Assembly (NCBI RefSeq): GCF_030444335.1
Contig: NZ_CP128595.1
Location: 310,001-374,000 of the forward strand
Source of the DNA: Polaribacter huanghezhanensis
GTDB lineage: Bacteria > Bacteroidota > Bacteroidia > Flavobacteriales > Flavobacteriaceae
Length of the DNA stretch: 64,000 nt
Direction: 5' to 3'
Each line of letters opens with the position of its first letter. The first letter of the stretch is position 1. Made by a program: the position numbers and the translations under genes. This document shows, piece by piece, positions 10,709 through 19,595 of this stretch. Under the pieces are notes generated by a model. That model made no database searches and had not been told where the DNA came from. It saw only the letters and a program-made list of their open reading frames with translations.

Positions 10709-11572
10709 TTAGTTAATTCTTAATTTCTGACCAACACTAATTGTATTGCCTGATAAATTATTGTTTTTCTTTAACTGTTGAACAGAAATATTATACCTTC
10801 TAGAAATAGAATATAACGTTTCTCCTTTTTGAACAGTATGTGTTATTCCCGAAGCTATTTTTACCGTTTTTGTAGTTCTTTTTACAGAAACACTTTTGGG
10901 TTTTCTTTTTTTTACTTCTTTTTTATACTTCTTTAAATCGCTTTTTTTAATCTTATCAAATTCATACAACTCATAAGTTTCAATAATTCTAATTAATTTT
11001 GAAGGATATTTTCTATCGGTTGCATAACCTGCTTTTTTTAATCCTCTAGCCCATTTTTTATAATCTGAAGTTCTATATTTAAATAGAAAAGCATAGCGTT
11101 TTCTTCCTGTTAAAAACTTCGAATGATCGTTGTACGAGTTTTCTACGTATTTGTATTTACGAAAGCAATCATCTTTCTTGTCATCATCATGATAGACTTT
11201 TTTTCCTTCCCAACCTTTATGACATTTTATTCCAAAATGATTGTTTGATTTTGATGCCAACGTACTTCTACCATTTCCTGATTCTAAAATTCCTTGCGCC
11301 AATGTAATACTTGCCGGAATTTTAAATTCGTGCATTTTTATAACTGCTAACGGCGCATATTTTTTAATATAGGTGAGTGTATATTTATTTAGATTTTTAT
11401 GTTCTTTAAGAAGTTTTTTAACATGAGCATTCTGTTTTACAGAAGGCATTTTTTTTATCGAAGTAGTTTCTTTTGGTATATTTTTTTTTGATCTAACTAC
11501 ATTTTTTTTAGTACCACAGCCAACAATAAAGAAACTAAGAAATGCTATAATTATGTATGATTTAAGTTTCAT
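10709..11572 (-). CDS. Glucosaminidase lipoprotein with C-terminal LysM
   Basis: Peptidoglycan hydrolase predicted to cut the glycan chain (N-acetylglucosaminidase). A lipobox (FFIVGC, Cys19) anchors it to a membrane. Residues about 70-200 form the glucosaminidase domain, with the catalytic Glu97 in ASITLAQGILESGNG and the NNHFGIKC motif. A Lys-rich linker leads to one LysM domain (about 242-286; THTVQKGETLYSISRRYNIS) that binds peptidoglycan. Its ATG shares one base with the stop codon of the upstream fused gene (TAATG on the minus strand), so translation is probably coupled. Likely role: wall remodelling during growth. Confidence 0.92.
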   Translation of the reverse strand: MKLKSYIIIAFLSFFIVGCGTKKNVVRSKKNIPKETTSIKKMPSVKQNAHVKKLLKEHKNLNKYTLTYIKKYAPLAVIKMHEFKIPASITLAQGILESGNGRSTLASKSNNHFGIKCHKGWEGKKVYHDDDKKDDCFRKYKYVENSYNDHSKFLTGRKRYAFLFKYRTSDYKKWARGLKKAGYATDRKYPSKLIRIIETYELYEFDKIKKSDLKKYKKEVKKRKPKSVSVKRTTKTVKIASGITHTVQKGETLYSISRRYNISVQQLKKNNNLSGNTISVGQKLRIN

Positions 11573-12825
11573 TAAGTGGTAATTAATTCTAAATTTTTCT
11601 TGGCTAACTTATTGTTAACACCTTCAATTCCTTGTAAACCTCCAGTGTGAATGACCAAAATTTTACTATTTTCTGAAAAATAGCTCTTTTTCATTAAATC
11701 TACAATTCCAAAAAGCATTTTTCCTGTATAAATTGGATCTAATGGAATTTTTGTTTCTGAATAAAACCGATTGATAAAAGAAATTAGCGCCTCATTATAT
11801 TTTGCATAACCGCCAAAATGATAGTCGTGTATTAAGTTCCAATTATTCGTTTTAGTAACAAAATTTTTAATTTCTTTTTGCAAAAAGTTGCCTTTCAATG
11901 CAGGAAATCCAAGTACTTTTTGATGACTTTTTACTGATTTTATCAATCCAGAAATAGTTCCTCCAGTTCCAACCGCCACACAAATATAATCGAAAATTTC
12001 ATCTTCATTTGTTAAGATTTCTGTGCACCCTTTTATTGCCAATTCGTTTGTTCCTCCTTCAGGAATTACATAAAATTTACCAAATTTATTTTTTAAGGAA
12101 TTGAGAAACGATTCTGATGTTTTTTCTCGATACAATTCTCTCGACACAAAATAAAATTGCATTCCGTGTTCGCGCGCTTGATGTAATGTTGAATTATTTG
12201 CTAACGTTTTTTGTAAATCGTTCGCCAATTCATCTCCGCGAATTACACCAATTGTTTTTAAACCAGCTAATTTACCGGCAACTGCAGTTGCTAAAATATG
12301 ATTGGAAAAAGCGCCGCCAAAAGTTAACAGAGTATTTTGCTCTACCCTTTTAGCTTCTTGAATATTATATGTAAGTTTTCTGAATTTATTGCCCGAAACA
12401 AACGGATGAATTTTATCTTCTCGCTTGATAAAGAGCTGAAGATTCTTGTCTTTTAATTCAGGTAAAAGAATTTGTTGGTTAATTGATCCCGATATGTCAG
12501 GTCGAGCGGAGTCGAGACCTATATTTTTTGAATGCGTTTCATTTTTACATTCTGATAAAATTTGAAGTGTATCAAAATCTCTATTTGCTAAAGCTAATTT
12601 TTTACTTCTACTCCATTTTTTTATTTTTTTCTCAAAAAATATTGCCTGATTTACGTCATTAAATTCTTGATAAAAAATCAACTTTAATGGTCTTCTTTTG
12701 TAGGTAAAACAAGATTTATTTAGCCCTTGTTGATGTTCTGTATACCTTCTTGAAATAGCATTTGTAATTCCTGTGTACAAGAATTTATCAGCGCATTCCA
12801 AAATGTACACATAATATAACTTCAT
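11572..12825 (-). CDS. Fused GIY-YIG nuclease and ACC-deaminase/D-cysteine desulfhydrase-like PLP enzyme
   Basis: One continuous 417-residue frame. Residues 1-90 are a complete UvrC/URI-type GIY-YIG domain: YVYIL, YTG at 17-19, Arg26/Arg27 and the catalytic Glu65 in IFFEKKIKKWSRSKK. Residues 103-110 (GLDSARPD) are encoded by a palindromic repeat (12500-12520). From about residue 114 the chain is a PLP-dependent enzyme of the ACC-deaminase/D-cysteine desulfhydrase type, with the PLP lysine at Lys147 (SGNKFRK) and a glycine-rich phosphate loop (GTGGTISG). The PLP part is about 300 residues, normal for the family, but has no ATG of its own near the expected start. This looks like an inserted nuclease element that captured the enzyme's 5' end. 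Whether the fusion is translated, cleaved, or started internally is unknown. Confidence 0.85.
   Translation of the reverse strand: MKLYYVYILECADKFLYTGITNAISRRYTEHQQGLNKSCFTYKRRPLKLIFYQEFNDVNQAIFFEKKIKKWSRSKKLALANRDFDTLQILSECKNETHSKNIGLDSARPDISGSINQQILLPELKDKNLQLFIKREDKIHPFVSGNKFRKLTYNIQEAKRVEQNTLLTFGGAFSNHILATAVAGKLAGLKTIGVIRGDELANDLQKTLANNSTLHQAREHGMQFYFVSRELYREKTSESFLNSLKNKFGKFYVIPEGGTNELAIKGCTEILTNEDEIFDYICVAVGTGGTISGLIKSVKSHQKVLGFPALKGNFLQKEIKNFVTKTNNWNLIHDYHFGGYAKYNEALISFINRFYSETKIPLDPIYTGKMLFGIVDLMKKSYFSENSKILVIHTGGLQGIEGVNNKLAKKNLELITT
12500..12520 (-). repeat. Interspersed palindrome-like repeat, copy 1 (inside the fused gene)
   Basis: A 21-base unit whose core is TCGAGCGGAGTCGAGA; it is identical to 12848-12868. 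Similarity is also suggested in the next 30 or so bases (GTTTCA followed by T-rich sequence and TACATT). In the fused gene it is read in frame as GLDSARPD. Confidence 0.85.
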
Positions 12826-12847
12826 TATAATTTTGTTGTAGATGTCT

Positions 12848-12868
12848 GGTCGAGCGGAGTCGAGACCT
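12848..12868 (+). repeat. Interspersed repeat, copy 2 (upstream of the GIY-YIG start)
   Basis: Exact 21-base match to copy 1, in the same orientation. Together copies 1 and 2 bracket the GIY-YIG coding part as direct repeats about 350 bases apart. Confidence 0.85.
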
Positions 12869-12899
12869 AATCTTTTGTTTCACTTTACATTTTTAGACC

Positions 12900-12915
12900 T
12901 CTCGACTCCGCTCGA
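12900..12915 (-). repeat. Interspersed repeat, copy 3 (inverted)
   Basis: TCTCGACTCCGCTCGA is the exact reverse complement of 12850-12865, separated from it by 34 bases. The pair can form a 16-bp stem between the start of the fused gene and the end of the ABC-F gene. Confidence 0.85.
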
Positions 12916-12953
12916 GGAGACAATCTCAAGATATGGTTTAATAAGATAACAAG

Positions 12954-14873
12954 TTACGAAATCGCTGTAACTTTCTCCTCAACTTGTTCCCAATCTTCTA
13001 ATAAAACATCTAATTTGGCTTTTTTAGCTTCGTAATTTTTAAAGAAATTAGGACGCGCCGAAACCTCTTCATAATTTTGAGCTAAATCATAATCCGCTTG
13101 TTCTATTTGAGCTTCTATAGTTGCTATCTCAGATTCAATTTTAGACAATTTATTTTTTAATTTTTTTAGCTCTTTTTCTTCTTCTCTACTTAATTGTGAA
13201 GTTTCTTTTTTTGCCGTTTCTTTTATTTCTTTAACAATGGTTCTCTTTTCGGCTTCACGTAAATTTTCCATTTTGTGTTCCTCTAAGAAATAATCAATAT
13301 CACCTAAATATTCTTTGATTACTTTGTCTTTAAAACCGTAAACTGTATCTGTTAATCCTTGTAAGAAATCTCTATCGTGCGAAACTAAAATTAATGTCCC
13401 ACTAAAACTTTTTAATGCTTCTTTCAACACATTTTTTGAGGCAATATCTAAATGGTTTGTCGGCTCATCCATGATCAACACATTAAACGGAGACAACAAT
13501 AACTTACACAAAGCCAAACGGTTACGTTCGCCTCCAGAAAGTACTTTTGCTTTTTTATCAACCGCATCGCCACCAAACAAAAACGAACCTAACATATCTC
13601 TAACTCGTGCTCTGTTAGAGTCTGTCGCGGCATCTTCCATAATTTGCAAAACTGTTTTCTCTGGTGGTAAATGTTCTGATTGATTTTGAGCAAAATATCC
13701 GATTTCTACATTGTGTCCCAATTTTAAATGTCCTTTAAACGGAATATCTCCAACCATCATTTTTGCCAAGGTCGATTTTCCTTGTCCATTTTGACCAACA
13801 AATGCGATTCTACTGTTGCGTTCAATCAATAAATCTACATTTTCTAACACATGCTTATCGCCGTAACTTTTGCTTAAATTTTCTGCTTCTATAATAATTT
13901 TTCCTGGTTCTTTTGATTTTGCAAAACGAATGTTCATCGTTGCATTATCATCTTGATCAACTTCAATACGTTCAACTTTATCAAGTTGCTTCATTAAGGA
14001 TTGCGCCATAGAAGCCTTACTAGCTTTGGCTTTAAACTTATCTATTAGATGTTGCTTTTGTTTGATTTCTCTATCTTGATTTTTCTGAGCTTGTAATTGT
14101 TTCTCCTTGATTTCTCCTCTTAATAATAAGAATTGAGAATACGGTTTTTTGTAATCGTAAATCTGTCCCAAAGAAATTTCTATGGTCCGATTTGTAACAT
14201 TATCTAAGAACATTTTATCATGCGAAACCAATACAATTGCGCCAGAATATCCTTTTAAGAAATTTTCTAACCAAATAATAGATTCGATATCTAAATGATT
14301 TGTTGGCTCATCTAACAATAAAATATCATTGTTTTGCAATAGTAGTTTTGCCAATTCAATTCGCATTCTCCATCCACCAGAAAAGGTATCAGTAAGTTTG
14401 TCAAAATCTTCTCTTTTAAAACCTAAACCTTGTAAAATCTTCTCCGTATCACCTTGATAATTATAACCACCAAGCAATTCGTAACGTTCTGTATTGTCTG
14501 TAAGATCATGAATTAACTGACTGTACTCTTCACTTTCATAATCGGTTCTTGTTGCCAATTGTTCATTAATTTCATCGAGCTTTAGCTCAATTCCTTTAAT
14601 TTCTTCAAAGGCTTGATACGCTTCTTCTAAAATGGTTCTTCCTTCAACAAAATCGATATCTTGACGTAAAAAACCCATGTTTACATCTTTATCAAAAGCC
14701 ATGGTTCCTCCACTGGTTTCAATATCTTTAGATAGCACTTTTAACAAAGTCGATTTTCCTGCTCCATTTTTTCCTATCAATCCAATTCTGTCTCCTTTAT
14801 TTAATTTAAAAGTGATTCCAGAAAACAAATCTGTCCCCATAAAAGAGACTGTTAAATTATGTACGTTAAGCAT
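12954..14873 (-). CDS. ABC-F family ATPase
   Basis: Soluble protein with two ABC ATPase domains and no membrane part, 639 residues. Both Walker A motifs are visible (GKNGAGKST and GQNGQGKST), both signature motifs (FSGGWRMRIELAKLLL and LSGGERNRLALCKLLL) and both Walker B regions (LLLDEPTNHLD, LIMDEPTNHLD). A P-site tRNA-interaction-type linker lies between them. The C-terminus, from about residue 555, is a Lys/Glu-rich coiled coil as in Uup/YheS proteins. ABC-F proteins act on the ribosome (translation factors or antibiotic protection); which role applies here cannot be told. It is divergent from the DUF983 gene. Confidence 0.93.
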   Translation of the reverse strand: MLNVHNLTVSFMGTDLFSGITFKLNKGDRIGLIGKNGAGKSTLLKVLSKDIETSGGTMAFDKDVNMGFLRQDIDFVEGRTILEEAYQAFEEIKGIELKLDEINEQLATRTDYESEEYSQLIHDLTDNTERYELLGGYNYQGDTEKILQGLGFKREDFDKLTDTFSGGWRMRIELAKLLLQNNDILLLDEPTNHLDIESIIWLENFLKGYSGAIVLVSHDKMFLDNVTNRTIEISLGQIYDYKKPYSQFLLLRGEIKEKQLQAQKNQDREIKQKQHLIDKFKAKASKASMAQSLMKQLDKVERIEVDQDDNATMNIRFAKSKEPGKIIIEAENLSKSYGDKHVLENVDLLIERNSRIAFVGQNGQGKSTLAKMMVGDIPFKGHLKLGHNVEIGYFAQNQSEHLPPEKTVLQIMEDAATDSNRARVRDMLGSFLFGGDAVDKKAKVLSGGERNRLALCKLLLSPFNVLIMDEPTNHLDIASKNVLKEALKSFSGTLILVSHDRDFLQGLTDTVYGFKDKVIKEYLGDIDYFLEEHKMENLREAEKRTIVKEIKETAKKETSQLSREEEKELKKLKNKLSKIESEIATIEAQIEQADYDLAQNYEEVSARPNFFKNYEAKKAKLDVLLEDWEQVEEKVTAIS

Positions 14874-14884
14874 CTATTTTTTTG

Positions 14885-14892
14885 TAATTTTG
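14885..14892 (+). promoter_or_regulatory. Candidate -7 element for the DUF983 gene
   Basis: TAATTTTG matches the Bacteroidota -7 consensus TAnnTTTG. It lies downstream of the first possible ATG of the frame (14859), which supports the start at 14928. No clear -33 element. Confidence 0.5.
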
Positions 14893-14927
14893 TGAGTGCA
14901 AATCTACTTAAAATATTTAGAGTAATC

Positions 14928-15317
14928 ATGTTTAAGAAAGGCACAAAAATCTACAGTATTATCAACAATAAATGTCCAAGATGTCAAGAAGGAAACTTTT
15001 TTAAATATAAGTTAACTTATACACCAGGAAAAGTAACTGAACTGCACGAACATTGTTCAAATTGTAACTTAAAATACATGATTGAACCGTCGTTTTTTTA
15101 CGGAGCGATGTATGTTGGCTATGGAATAACCGTTGCTATTTGCATTGCAGTATTTATTATTTCGTTTCTTATTTTTGGACTGGATTTATTAAAATCTTTT
15201 GCAGCAATACTTATTGCAATTGTTTTATTAATGCCCATAAATTTACGTTTATCTAGAATGCTTTGGATACAAATGTTTATTTCTTACGAAGAAAAAAAAG
15301 AGAGTGACATTTCTTAA
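14928..15317 (+). CDS. DUF983 zinc-ribbon membrane protein
   Basis: 129-residue protein. The start at 14928 is chosen because the family begins with a zinc ribbon right after a short lead: NNKCPRCQEG and HCSNCNLKY supply four cysteines. Two membrane helices follow (VGYGITVAICIAVFIISFLI and a second segment ending in VLLMPI). Function of DUF983 is unknown. It is convergent with the FAD oxidoreductase gene, their ends overlapping by 4 bases. Confidence 0.85.
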   Translation: MFKKGTKIYSIINNKCPRCQEGNFFKYKLTYTPGKVTELHEHCSNCNLKYMIEPSFFYGAMYVGYGITVAICIAVFIISFLIFGLDLLKSFAAILIAIVLLMPINLRLSRMLWIQMFISYEEKKESDIS

Positions 15318-16354
15318 TAAAACCTTTTTATGTCAATTTCTTTGTCTAGCTTCTCGCCTTTTTCTAGGTGATTGAACAAGTTTCTAGCTACCGTTGGAGC
15401 AATCATTACTCCACGGGTTCCTAAACCGTTTAAAACAATTAATTGAGTGTGTTTTGGGTGAACACCAACCAAAGGTCTTCTCCCTGCAACTGTTGGTCTT
15501 ATTCCTGCAGACTGTGAAACAATTGTATAATCAACATTGATTACTTTTTTTAGTTTCTCTACCAATTCTTCTTTTCCTTCTTCTGATGGATTTGATGTCT
15601 TATCTACCCAATTAAAAGTAGCACCAACTTTATAGTAGTTGTTTCCTAATGGTAACACAAAAAGTGTTGACTTTAATAAAAAGTTGATATTTAATTCTGG
15701 AGCATGAATGGTTAATAACTCTCCTTTCGCCTCATTTAAAGGCAAATGCTTAAAATATGGATTGTCTGTAATACCAAAGCCTTCACAAAAAACAACTCTT
15801 GATGCTTCAACATCTTTGTATTTTATAAATTCATTCTCAAAATTTATTTGTTGGTATTCAAAATTTTCGAACCGAATTAATTCTCTTTCTTTAAGGTTGT
15901 TTCTGTAAGATTCTACAAGCTTTTTTGTATCGATTCTACCTGTTTTATTTACATTTCCAAAACTAAAATCTGCAATAACACCTTTATAGGTTTGGCTATC
16001 TAATTTTGGATCTAAATAACCTATCAACTTTGGTTTATCTAAAGCATCAAACCAATTATTTTGATCTTCAATTGATTTAAAAGCTTTTTTAATTACTAAT
16101 TTCTCATCAACAATTATGTTTAATCTTTTTTCAATTTTTTTGTAAAAAGGAAGCGCCACTTTTAATTGTTCTTGAGCATTCCAAACTGGAGTAAATCGTT
16201 TTAAAATCACAGGATTATAAACTCCGCCAGCCACTAAAGAAGACGTTTGAGAATCGTCCTCAAAAACGATAAATGTTTTTTTAGCGGCAATTAATTCTTC
16301 TATAAATGCCAAGCCAGCCAAGCCTAAACCAACAACAATATAATCTACTTTCAT
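15314..16354 (-). CDS. FAD-dependent oxidoreductase (DAO/glycine-oxidase-like)
   Basis: 346-residue flavoenzyme. The start at 16354 puts the Rossmann dinucleotide-binding motif (DYIVVGLGLAGLAF) right at the N-terminus; the frame extends further upstream but through the rodA terminator, so the longer form is unlikely. A second conserved part is near the C-terminus (IRPTVAGRRPLVGVHP and LNGLGTRGVMIAP), typical of the D-amino acid oxidase/DadA superfamily. Substrate unknown. It follows rodA after a terminator hairpin and so probably is transcribed mainly by read-through or from a promoter not recognised. Confidence 0.85.
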   Translation of the reverse strand: MKVDYIVVGLGLAGLAFIEELIAAKKTFIVFEDDSQTSSLVAGGVYNPVILKRFTPVWNAQEQLKVALPFYKKIEKRLNIIVDEKLVIKKAFKSIEDQNNWFDALDKPKLIGYLDPKLDSQTYKGVIADFSFGNVNKTGRIDTKKLVESYRNNLKERELIRFENFEYQQINFENEFIKYKDVEASRVVFCEGFGITDNPYFKHLPLNEAKGELLTIHAPELNINFLLKSTLFVLPLGNNYYKVGATFNWVDKTSNPSEEGKEELVEKLKKVINVDYTIVSQSAGIRPTVAGRRPLVGVHPKHTQLIVLNGLGTRGVMIAPTVARNLFNHLEKGEKLDKEIDIKRFY

Positions 16355-16380
16355 GCTGTAAAAATACGCTATTAAATGCA

Positions 16381-16415
16381 AAAAAGCGTTCTGAAAATTC
16401 AGAACGCTTTTTTTA
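16381..16415. terminator. Intrinsic terminator after rodA
   Basis: A 14-bp stem (AAGCGTTCTGAA and its complement around a 2-base AA loop) with an A run before and a T run after. The 34-base hairpin is the same as at 40858-40891 after rpsT. Confidence 0.85.
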
Positions 16416-16434
16416 TTTCTATAAGAATAAATTT

Positions 16435-17712
16435 CTACCAATCATAACTTTTATTTGCATCTAGCTTAATAAAAATAAATAAAAGGAGTGTAAACCCCCA
16501 AAGAGAAGAACCTCCATAACTAAAAAAAGGCAACGGAATTCCGACTGTTGGTAATAATTGAGTAACCATTCCGATATTTATAACTACATGAAAAAATAGT
16601 ATGGATGCTAAGCTGTAGCCATAAATTCTTCCAAATTTGTTTTTATGCGTTTCTGCTAAATAAAGAACCCGATAAAGGAGCAGCATAAATAAAATAATTA
16701 CAGAAGCACTTCCTACAAATCCCCATTCTTCACCAACCGTGCTAAAAATATAATCGGTGTCTTGTTCTGGCACAAAATTCCCTTGAGTTCTATCTCCTTG
16801 TAAAAAACCTTTTCCGAATCCGCCGCCAGAGCTGATGGCTTGTATAGATTGATCGGTATTATATCCAATCTTTTTGGTGTCTTTAGATAAACCTAAAAGA
16901 ATTTCGAATCGATCTCTTTGGTGTTGTTCAAAAACATTATTAAAAATAAATCCAGAGCTAAAAATATAGATTCCAAAAACGACATAGAGTCCTAGAATTT
17001 TATACCAATTAAATTTAAAATATCCTTTGTTTCTCTTTAGGAAGTAAAAAAGGATTATAGATAATACAATATAAACAGCAGAGATAATGGTTGATGGCCC
17101 AAAGAATAATGTTAGTAGAAATAAGATTATTGCAAGTGCGCCAATTGTTATATAATTTAATGTTAAGCCTTCTCTGTTTAGCACAAAAAAGAATGATAGA
17201 TATACTAAAACTGACCCTAAATCTGGTTGTAAAGCAATTAGAAATGCAGGTAAAAAAATAATTATAAATGCTTTGATTTGATTTTTAATTAGTTTCAAAT
17301 TGTATTGCCTATCACTTAATAATTTAGCAATAGCAAGTGCTGTAAATGCTTTGGCAAATTCTGATGGTTGAAAACTTGCACTACCAAAGCTATACCAAGA
17401 CTGAGCGCCATTAATATTTTTACCAAAAATAAAAAGGCCAATTAAAGAAAGAATACCTATTAAATATAAAATACTCGCAAATTTTTCATAGAATTTTGAA
17501 TTGAAAAAGAGAATGAGAATAATTAAAGGAATACATAATAGTATCCATAATAACTGTTTCCCATATCTGGTAGAAAGATCTAGAATTTCTGAATTGTTAT
17601 CAGTTGTAGTAGCGGCGTAAATATTCATCCAGCCAAAACCAACTAATGCAATATAGAGAATTACTAAAATCCAATCTATACCATAAAAAATATTATTTTT
17701 TTCTGCTCTCAA
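16435..17712 (-). CDS. rodA: Rod-shape peptidoglycan glycosyltransferase RodA
   Basis: SEDS-family polytopic enzyme that polymerises lipid II for lateral wall growth. 425 residues with about ten membrane helices. Recognisable segments: FGSASFQPSEFAKAF (the conserved PSE motif), QPDLGSVLVYLSFFF with the catalytic Asp, and near the end LLPTVGIPLPFFSYGGSS. It overlaps the pbp2 gene by 4 bases, and the two proteins work as a pair (glycosyltransferase plus transpeptidase). Last gene of the mreBCD-pbp2-rodA operon. Confidence 0.96.
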   Translation of the reverse strand: MRAEKNNIFYGIDWILVILYIALVGFGWMNIYAATTTDNNSEILDLSTRYGKQLLWILLCIPLIILILFFNSKFYEKFASILYLIGILSLIGLFIFGKNINGAQSWYSFGSASFQPSEFAKAFTALAIAKLLSDRQYNLKLIKNQIKAFIIIFLPAFLIALQPDLGSVLVYLSFFFVLNREGLTLNYITIGALAIILFLLTLFFGPSTIISAVYIVLSIILFYFLKRNKGYFKFNWYKILGLYVVFGIYIFSSGFIFNNVFEQHQRDRFEILLGLSKDTKKIGYNTDQSIQAISSGGGFGKGFLQGDRTQGNFVPEQDTDYIFSTVGEEWGFVGSASVIILFMLLLYRVLYLAETHKNKFGRIYGYSLASILFFHVVINIGMVTQLLPTVGIPLPFFSYGGSSLWGFTLLLFIFIKLDANKSYDW

Positions 17713-19595
17713 TCTTTAAATTCTGTTTCAGTTATTAAATCTTTTTGATGATAAACATCTTTTAAACTAAGGTGAATCATGCTTTTTTCTATCCACTTTC
17801 TATTCTTTCCGGTTATTTTTTTATGCAAGTATTTTTCTATCATTAAACTTGTAATTGGCGCGGCAATTGTAGATCCGTAGCCTCCATTTTCTACAAAAAT
17901 TGCAATTGCAATTTTAGGATCATCTTTTGGCGCAAAAGCAATTAGAATAGAATGGTCTTTTAATTGTTTTCTTACTCCGTTTATAATTGCAAAATTTTCA
18001 GAAGTCCCAGTTTTTCCTACAATATCTATTCCGTTTACTTTACTTAATCTTCCTGTTCCTGTTTTAAAAACTTCGTGCATTCCTTCTATGATTGGGTCAA
18101 AATATTTAGAATCAATCGTTGTTCTTTTCTCGACTGTAAATTTGGGGTCTTTGACGTTTTCACCAACTGTTTTCTTTAATACATGTGGTGTAAAAAAATA
18201 GCCTTTATTGGCAATTGCAGCAGTAACATTTGCTAATTGAATAGGAGTCGTTAAAATTTCTCCTTGACCAATAGCGTTAGAGATATTTGTTGTTGGTCCC
18301 CAAGAATATTTATATCGAGAATCATAATATTTTCCGTCTGGGATCAAACCTCGATTACCAATCGGTAAATCATATCCTAAATAATTTCCTAATCCAAAAC
18401 TTTTTACATGATTGCTCCAAGTATCCATTCCGATACTTGCAGATTCTGCATTGTCTATTATTTTTCTGTAGGCTGTAGAAAAATAACTGTTACAAGATTT
18501 TGCAATTGCTCTATGCAATTTGATTGGTCCTCCAAAAATATTACAATGACATTTTTGAAAATCACTTTTTTTATTTCCGTACTGATAGCCGCCATAGCAA
18601 TAAACATAGGAGTTTTCATCTATAACGCCTTCTTGTAAACCAATTAAAGCATTGATTAGTTTAAAAGGTGATCCTGGAGCATACGTTGCTAGCAAAGCTC
18701 TGTCAAAAGTAGGTTTATCTGGATTTTCAGGGTCCATTAAAATAACTGAATTTTTAGATCTTTTTCTTCCAACCATCATGTTAGGATTGTACGTTGGAGC
18801 AGAGACTAAAGCTAAAATCTCTCCAGTTTTTGGTTCAATTGCAACAATTGCTCCACGCTTTCCAGACATTAACAATTCTCCATATTGTTGCAATTCACTA
18901 TCAATAGTTAAAGTGATATCTTGTCCGTTTACGGCCAATGTATCAAATTCTCCATTTTTATATTTTCCTATAATTTTGTTTAATCTATTTCGGCGGAGAA
19001 ATTTTTTCCCCTTAATTCCACGTAAAATGGAATCGTACGATTTTTCTACTCCGCTACTTCCAATTAATTCTCCTTGCTGAAAATTTGGATTGTTTTTTGC
19101 TTCTAGCTCATTTACCTCACTTATATAACCCAGCACATTTGCCGCTGAGTTAATTGGATAATTTCTAATGCTTCTTTTTTGAATATAAAACCCTTTAAAT
19201 TTATGAAGTTTTTCTTGTAAAAAAGCAAAATCTTCTTTTGCCAATTGTTTTAAAAATACCGATGGAAGCCAAGGTGAGTAATTTTTAGCAGTCTTGTATT
19301 TTCGTTTAAAATAGTCAATATCAATCTTTAAAAGATTACAAAACTCTATGGTGTCTAACGGTTCAACTTCACTAGGAACGACCATTACATCATAAGAAAG
19401 TTGATTGGCTACTAAAAGTTTTTCGTTTCTATCAAAAATATAACCGCGTTCAGGATAATCATAAATTACTTTTACAGTAGCATTATGATTTGGATCTAAA
19501 TCCGCTCCATTGATCACTTGTAATTGAAACAATCTTGCTATTAATATCAATCCTGCTAGAGTAATAAAAAAGTAAAGTAAAAAGCTACGCTTCAT
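17709..19595 (-). CDS. mrdA: Penicillin-binding protein 2 (elongasome transpeptidase)
   Basis: Class B PBP anchored by one N-terminal membrane helix, 628 residues. N-terminal pedestal domain, then the transpeptidase domain with the three active-site motifs: SxxK at Ser309 (GSPFK), SxN (KSCNS) and KTG near residue 527 (GKTGTSE). Cross-links peptidoglycan with RodA. It starts the base after mreD ends and overlaps rodA, so the operon is tightly coupled. Length and motif order are normal for PBP2. Confidence 0.96.
   Translation of the reverse strand: MKRSFLLYFFITLAGLILIARLFQLQVINGADLDPNHNATVKVIYDYPERGYIFDRNEKLLVANQLSYDVMVVPSEVEPLDTIEFCNLLKIDIDYFKRKYKTAKNYSPWLPSVFLKQLAKEDFAFLQEKLHKFKGFYIQKRSIRNYPINSAANVLGYISEVNELEAKNNPNFQQGELIGSSGVEKSYDSILRGIKGKKFLRRNRLNKIIGKYKNGEFDTLAVNGQDITLTIDSELQQYGELLMSGKRGAIVAIEPKTGEILALVSAPTYNPNMMVGRKRSKNSVILMDPENPDKPTFDRALLATYAPGSPFKLINALIGLQEGVIDENSYVYCYGGYQYGNKKSDFQKCHCNIFGGPIKLHRAIAKSCNSYFSTAYRKIIDNAESASIGMDTWSNHVKSFGLGNYLGYDLPIGNRGLIPDGKYYDSRYKYSWGPTTNISNAIGQGEILTTPIQLANVTAAIANKGYFFTPHVLKKTVGENVKDPKFTVEKRTTIDSKYFDPIIEGMHEVFKTGTGRLSKVNGIDIVGKTGTSENFAIINGVRKQLKDHSILIAFAPKDDPKIAIAIFVENGGYGSTIAAPITSLMIEKYLHKKITGKNRKWIEKSMIHLSLKDVYHQKDLITETEFKD

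Noticed and set aside
12486..12525. Frameshift or sequencing error making two genes look fused
   Set aside because: The frame is continuous with no stop, and the junction is a repeat present elsewhere in exact copy; an error would not create that.
14859..14927. Longer start for the DUF983 protein
   Set aside because: A promoter -7 element lies inside that part and the extra residues are not conserved in kind.
16355..16441. Longer start for the FAD oxidoreductase
   Set aside because: The extension would be translated through the rodA terminator hairpin, and the Rossmann motif sits right after the chosen start.
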